Below, piece by piece: positions 12,733 to 14,832 of a DNA stretch of 14,832 nt. Every line of letters starts with the position of its first letter. The stretch's first letter is position 1. The position numbers and the translations under genes are program-made. The notes under the pieces are model-generated. The model ran no database searches. It was not told the DNA's origin and worked only from the letters and a program-made list of their open reading frames with translations. The stretch spans positions 1 through 14,832 of the forward strand of contig VGLX01000010.1 of NCBI GenBank assembly GCA_016866645.1. Reading direction: 5' to 3'. The stretch comes from Candidatus Woesearchaeota archaeon (GTDB taxonomy: Archaea > Nanobdellota > Nanobdellia > SCGC-AAA011-G17 > VGLX01).

Positions 12733-13983
12733 CTAAATCTTAGACTCTTGTTGCGAGCAAGAAACGCCTAGATTCCGCAAGCCGTCCTTAAAATAATTAA
12801 TTATCTCAGGCTTTTCCTTGACTGCCCTCTCGAGAGGGAAAACCCCTTTGTCTTCAAACCCTTTCGTAAGTATAAGCCTGGTTGCGAGAGCAGCCATGCC
12901 CCCTGTTGTTAGGGCCATTGCAGAGTTTTTGCCGTCATGCTCACCATAAATGTCTGATGAATACTTAGTATTGCCATCGTCTGCTTCGACCCTCATTACC
13001 AATACGTCCCTGTCTTCAGGACTCATTTTCCAACGCTTTGATAAAACATCAGCTGCGACTTTTCTCGGCGATATCTTCTTGTTAGCGCATTCGTAAAAAA
13101 AGGACTGCTCGTAGAATCCTGCGTCTTTAAGAGCGATTTCATAATCCGACTTGTTTTTTATTTTCTTAAGAAGAAATTGTGAAACATCATAGGCAGTGGC
13201 TTTGTCCTTGCCAAGTTTTATCTCCTCTTGTTTGAAGTATCCTATCTCACTTAGGAGTTTCATCTGTGAGAAATGGCCCGCGTACCTTAGAGTGAACTCT
13301 GACATGTTGCTTACGTGCTTTAGGTTGAACGGCAAGGTCCTTAGCCCGTCGGTTATCCCGCCCTCTAGTTCGCCTACCTGATGGAAGCTTATCTTCTCGA
13401 CAGTTGAGAGGGCTTTCACCCTTTTAGGCTTCTTGTTCCTCACGCATAACGCTTGCCTTTGATATTCTTCTATAAGTCCGGCTATCGACCATGGCGCGAA
13501 GAACCCTCTTTCTTTATTCTTAGGGATTCCGCCTACGTATATCGAAGCGTTCTTAGTCTTTCCTTTCAGAAGGCTGTCGAAGAAAGCGACTAGTCCGTTG
13601 CTGAATCCTGGCGCTATTCCGCAGTCGATGAAGGCTGTGACTTTTTTCTTCTTTGCCAAGCTGTCTAGTTCGGCAAGTTTTGGTTCGGTCTGCTCCCAGA
13701 ATGATATGTCCACTACGTTCTTTCCAGAGACTATCACGGATTTCACAGCGTTGTACCCGAATGCTTCTGGCAGCGCAGAAACGACTATGTCAGCCCCAGT
13801 GGCAAGTTTCGTTACGTTCTCAGGTTTTGATAAGTCTGACTGAACCTTTTTTATCTTAGCATCAGTTATTCTGTCTAAGACGTTTTGGCTGTAGTCTGCA
13901 ATCGTAACATCATGCTCAGTAGCAAGATTAGGAGCTATGTAAGCGCCCATGTTGCCTGCTCCGAGGATTATTATCTTAGCCAC
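12733..13983 (-). CDS. Saccharopine dehydrogenase-family NAD(P)-dependent reductase
   Basis: A 416-residue protein with an N-terminal Rossmann fold, MAKIIILGAGNMG (GxGxxG at 8-13), an acidic strand-2 end (TIAD, D30), the SALP segment near 69-72, and CGIAPGFSN at 121-129, a hallmark of the saccharopine dehydrogenase/lysine dehydrogenase family (usually D/N-x-G-x-x-P-G-x). The C-terminal part (about 130-400) matches the family's substrate and dimer domain in length. It probably oxidises or reduces an amino-acid-derived substrate in the cytoplasm; saccharopine itself is not certain, because this family is broad. The start is a GTG at 13983: the only nearby ATG (13985) is out of frame, and a TATA box is centred 28 nt upstream, giving a leaderless GTG start. 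Confidence 0.85.
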   Translation of the reverse strand: MAKIIILGAGNMGAYIAPNLATEHDVTIADYSQNVLDRITDAKIKKVQSDLSKPENVTKLATGADIVVSALPEAFGYNAVKSVIVSGKNVVDISFWEQTEPKLAELDSLAKKKKVTAFIDCGIAPGFSNGLVAFFDSLLKGKTKNASIYVGGIPKNKERGFFAPWSIAGLIEEYQRQALCVRNKKPKRVKALSTVEKISFHQVGELEGGITDGLRTLPFNLKHVSNMSEFTLRYAGHFSQMKLLSEIGYFKQEEIKLGKDKATAYDVSQFLLKKIKNKSDYEIALKDAGFYEQSFFYECANKKISPRKVAADVLSKRWKMSPEDRDVLVMRVEADDGNTKYSSDIYGEHDGKNSAMALTTGGMAALATRLILTKGFEDKGVFPLERAVKEKPEIINYFKDGLRNLGVSCSQQESKI

Positions 13984-14006
13984 ATTTCCAGATTTCAGAA
14001 TAAGGG

Positions 14007-14015
14007 TTTAATAAA
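14007..14015 (-). promoter_or_regulatory. TATA box of the reductase gene
   Basis: TTTATTAAA on the minus strand is centred 28 nt upstream of the GTG at 13983, the same spacing as the other leaderless genes in this window, and it supports that start. Confidence 0.65.
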
Positions 14016-14064
14016 ACTTTTGCCATAAGTAATCCGAAAGGTTTTCGCTATTCCCTAAGGAAGG

Positions 14065-14073
14065 CTTAAAAAG
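14065..14073 (+). promoter_or_regulatory. TATA box of the acetyltransferase gene
   Basis: CTTAAAAAG, preceded by GGAAGG, is centred about 20-21 nt before the ATG at 14089 and about 26 nt before an in-frame GTG at 14095. The spacing would fit a leaderless start at either codon, slightly better at 14095. Confidence 0.55.
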
Positions 14074-14088
14074 AATGACTCATTATTT

Positions 14089-14646
14089 ATGACCGTGAAA
14101 ACAGTACTTGATGGAGAAAAAGTGTATTTGAGGAAACTGAAGTATTCTGACGCTAAAGACATTTACGAGAATGTTAAACATAAAGAAGTTGTGAAATGGA
14201 CATTGAACATACCTCATCCTTATCCGAAAAACGGCGCTATCAAGTTCATAAGGCATAAGCACTCTGCGAGAAGGAAGAAAGAAAGCTACGCGTTTGGGAT
14301 AGTGCCAAAAGACTATGGTAAGGTTGTTGGCGTAATCGACTTGTTTAAGATAGACTGGAAGAACAAGAATGCTGAGCTAGGATACTGGTTGGGAAAAAAG
14401 TATTGGGGTAAAGGTTTGATGACAGAATCTGTAAAGCTAATGCTTGGTTTTGCATTCGAAGACTTAAATCTTCATAAGGTTAAGGCGGACTTGTTTGAGA
14501 ACAACCATGGATCTAAAAAGGTCTTAGAAAAGTCCGGATTCAATCTTGAAGGGAAAATTAAAGAAGGAAGATTCAGGTATGGTAAATGGCAAAATGAGTT
14601 AGTTTATGGGGTATTATCTAAAGACTACCTCGCTAAGAAGAATTAG
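14089..14646 (+). CDS. GNAT-family N-acetyltransferase (RimJ/RimL type)
   Basis: A 185-residue protein with the RimJ/RimL order of motifs: the substrate opening GEKVYLRKLKYSDAK (about 9-23), the strand pair around residues 78-100 ending ELGYWLG, the acetyl-CoA loop WGKGLMTES (106-114), and the C-terminal NLHKVKADLFENNHGSKKVL with EKSGFNLEGK at about 127-156. Such enzymes transfer acetyl groups to amines, including protein N-termini and small molecules; the target here is unknown. There is no signal peptide. The start may be the ATG at 14089 or the in-frame GTG at 14095. Its stop overlaps that of the convergent zinc-ribbon gene by about 3 bp. It is divergent from the reductase gene. Confidence 0.87.
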   Translation: MTVKTVLDGEKVYLRKLKYSDAKDIYENVKHKEVVKWTLNIPHPYPKNGAIKFIRHKHSARRKKESYAFGIVPKDYGKVVGVIDLFKIDWKNKNAELGYWLGKKYWGKGLMTESVKLMLGFAFEDLNLHKVKADLFENNHGSKKVLEKSGFNLEGKIKEGRFRYGKWQNELVYGVLSKDYLAKKN

Positions 14647-14832
14647 TCCTTTGGTTTTTCTGAAGTGTCTGGCTTCTTGCTTCCGCTGTAACCTGTATCC
14701 GCCCAGCCGACTCCGCCTTCTCCAAGATTGAAGCTTGTCTTGCTGATGATTTTTTCCAATGGGCTTTCGCATTTAGGGCATTTGTCTAAGGGGTCATCGT
14801 TGATTTTTTGCATTATCTCAAAGCCTTCTTTG
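14643..14832 (-). CDS. FmdB-type zinc-ribbon protein, 5' end outside window
   Basis: The last 62 residues are visible, too few for a longer open frame to be obvious. They read KEGFEIMQKINDDPLDKCPK and then CESPLEKIISKTSFNLGEGG, matching the second half of FmdB/CxxC-ribbon regulatory proteins: the F-E-x-x-Q-K segment, the second Cys pair CPKC, the P-L-x-x-I segment, and a G-x-G-W-x-D-T-G-Y tail. The first Cys pair would be just beyond the right edge. The end (GSKKPDTSEKPKD) is polar. These small proteins bind zinc and are often annotated as regulatory, but the role is poorly known. The gene is convergent with the acetyltransferase and shares the stop codon bases. Confidence 0.8.
   Translation of the reverse strand, partial: KEGFEIMQKINDDPLDKCPKCESPLEKIISKTSFNLGEGGVGWADTGYSGSKKPDTSEKPKD

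Noticed and set aside
14051..14062. Palindrome TTCC-CTAA-GGAA upstream of the acetyltransferase TATA box
   Set aside because: Arms of 4 bp occur often by chance; no second copy was seen to support an operator.
1..14832. CRISPR arrays, tRNA or rRNA genes, insertion sequences
   Set aside because: No evenly spaced repeats, tRNA-like cloverleaf arms, or transposase motifs were recognised by reading both strands.

Overview
The window looks like a piece of an archaeal chromosome, most likely from a DPANN-type lineage (Woesearchaeota/Pacearchaeota-like; this lineage call is inference from gene types and cannot be confirmed here). The main evidence is promoter architecture. Several genes have a TATA element such as ATTTAAAC, TTTAAAA or TTTATTAAA centred about 26-28 nt before the start codon, so they are probably leaderless. 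Two promoters carry a BRE-like purine run before the TATA box (AAAAGGTTTATATA). Bacterial -35/-10 pairs are not seen. DNA is moderately AT-rich, genes are tightly packed, and no rRNA, tRNA, CRISPR or insertion sequence was recognised.

Layout. (1) 1-3181, minus strand: a five-gene operon reading from a coiled-coil protein, through a small secreted Cys-containing protein, a secreted beta-barrel-like protein and a membrane family-2 glycosyltransferase, to a nucleotide-sugar epimerase cut by the window edge. Spacing is -4 to +8 bp. It looks like a machine for making, and perhaps exporting or anchoring, a surface polysaccharide. (2) 3285-4442, plus strand: two leaderless single genes, a short SAM methyltransferase and an unrecognised beta-rich protein. 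(3) 4456-6336, minus: a large single-pass surface protein with a charged cytoplasmic tail. (4) 6415-9209, minus: four consecutive genes whose products differ but all begin with the same ~20-residue motif, MK-[VIL]-P-x-x-F-x-P-x-[KR]-x-L. Two of them are built from ~35-residue propeller-like repeats. (5) 9211-12567, minus: a MoxR-type AAA+ ATPase and a VWA protein, a classic chaperone pair. The VWA gene is 1 bp from the first tagged gene, so MoxR, VWA and two tagged genes appear to form one operon. (6) 12733-14646: a saccharopine-dehydrogenase-like reductase (minus) and a GNAT acetyltransferase (plus) transcribed divergently. The window ends inside an FmdB-type zinc-ribbon gene that converges on the acetyltransferase.

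The most interesting items are: the shared N-terminal motif on four different proteins next to a MoxR/VWA pair; an outer-membrane-style beta-barrel candidate ending in a C-terminal Phe inside an archaeal polysaccharide operon; and a 41-bp promoter module shared by the polysaccharide operon and the MoxR operon. The 12568-12732 gap holds two TATA boxes and a leader; the other gene-free gaps are 105 bp or less.
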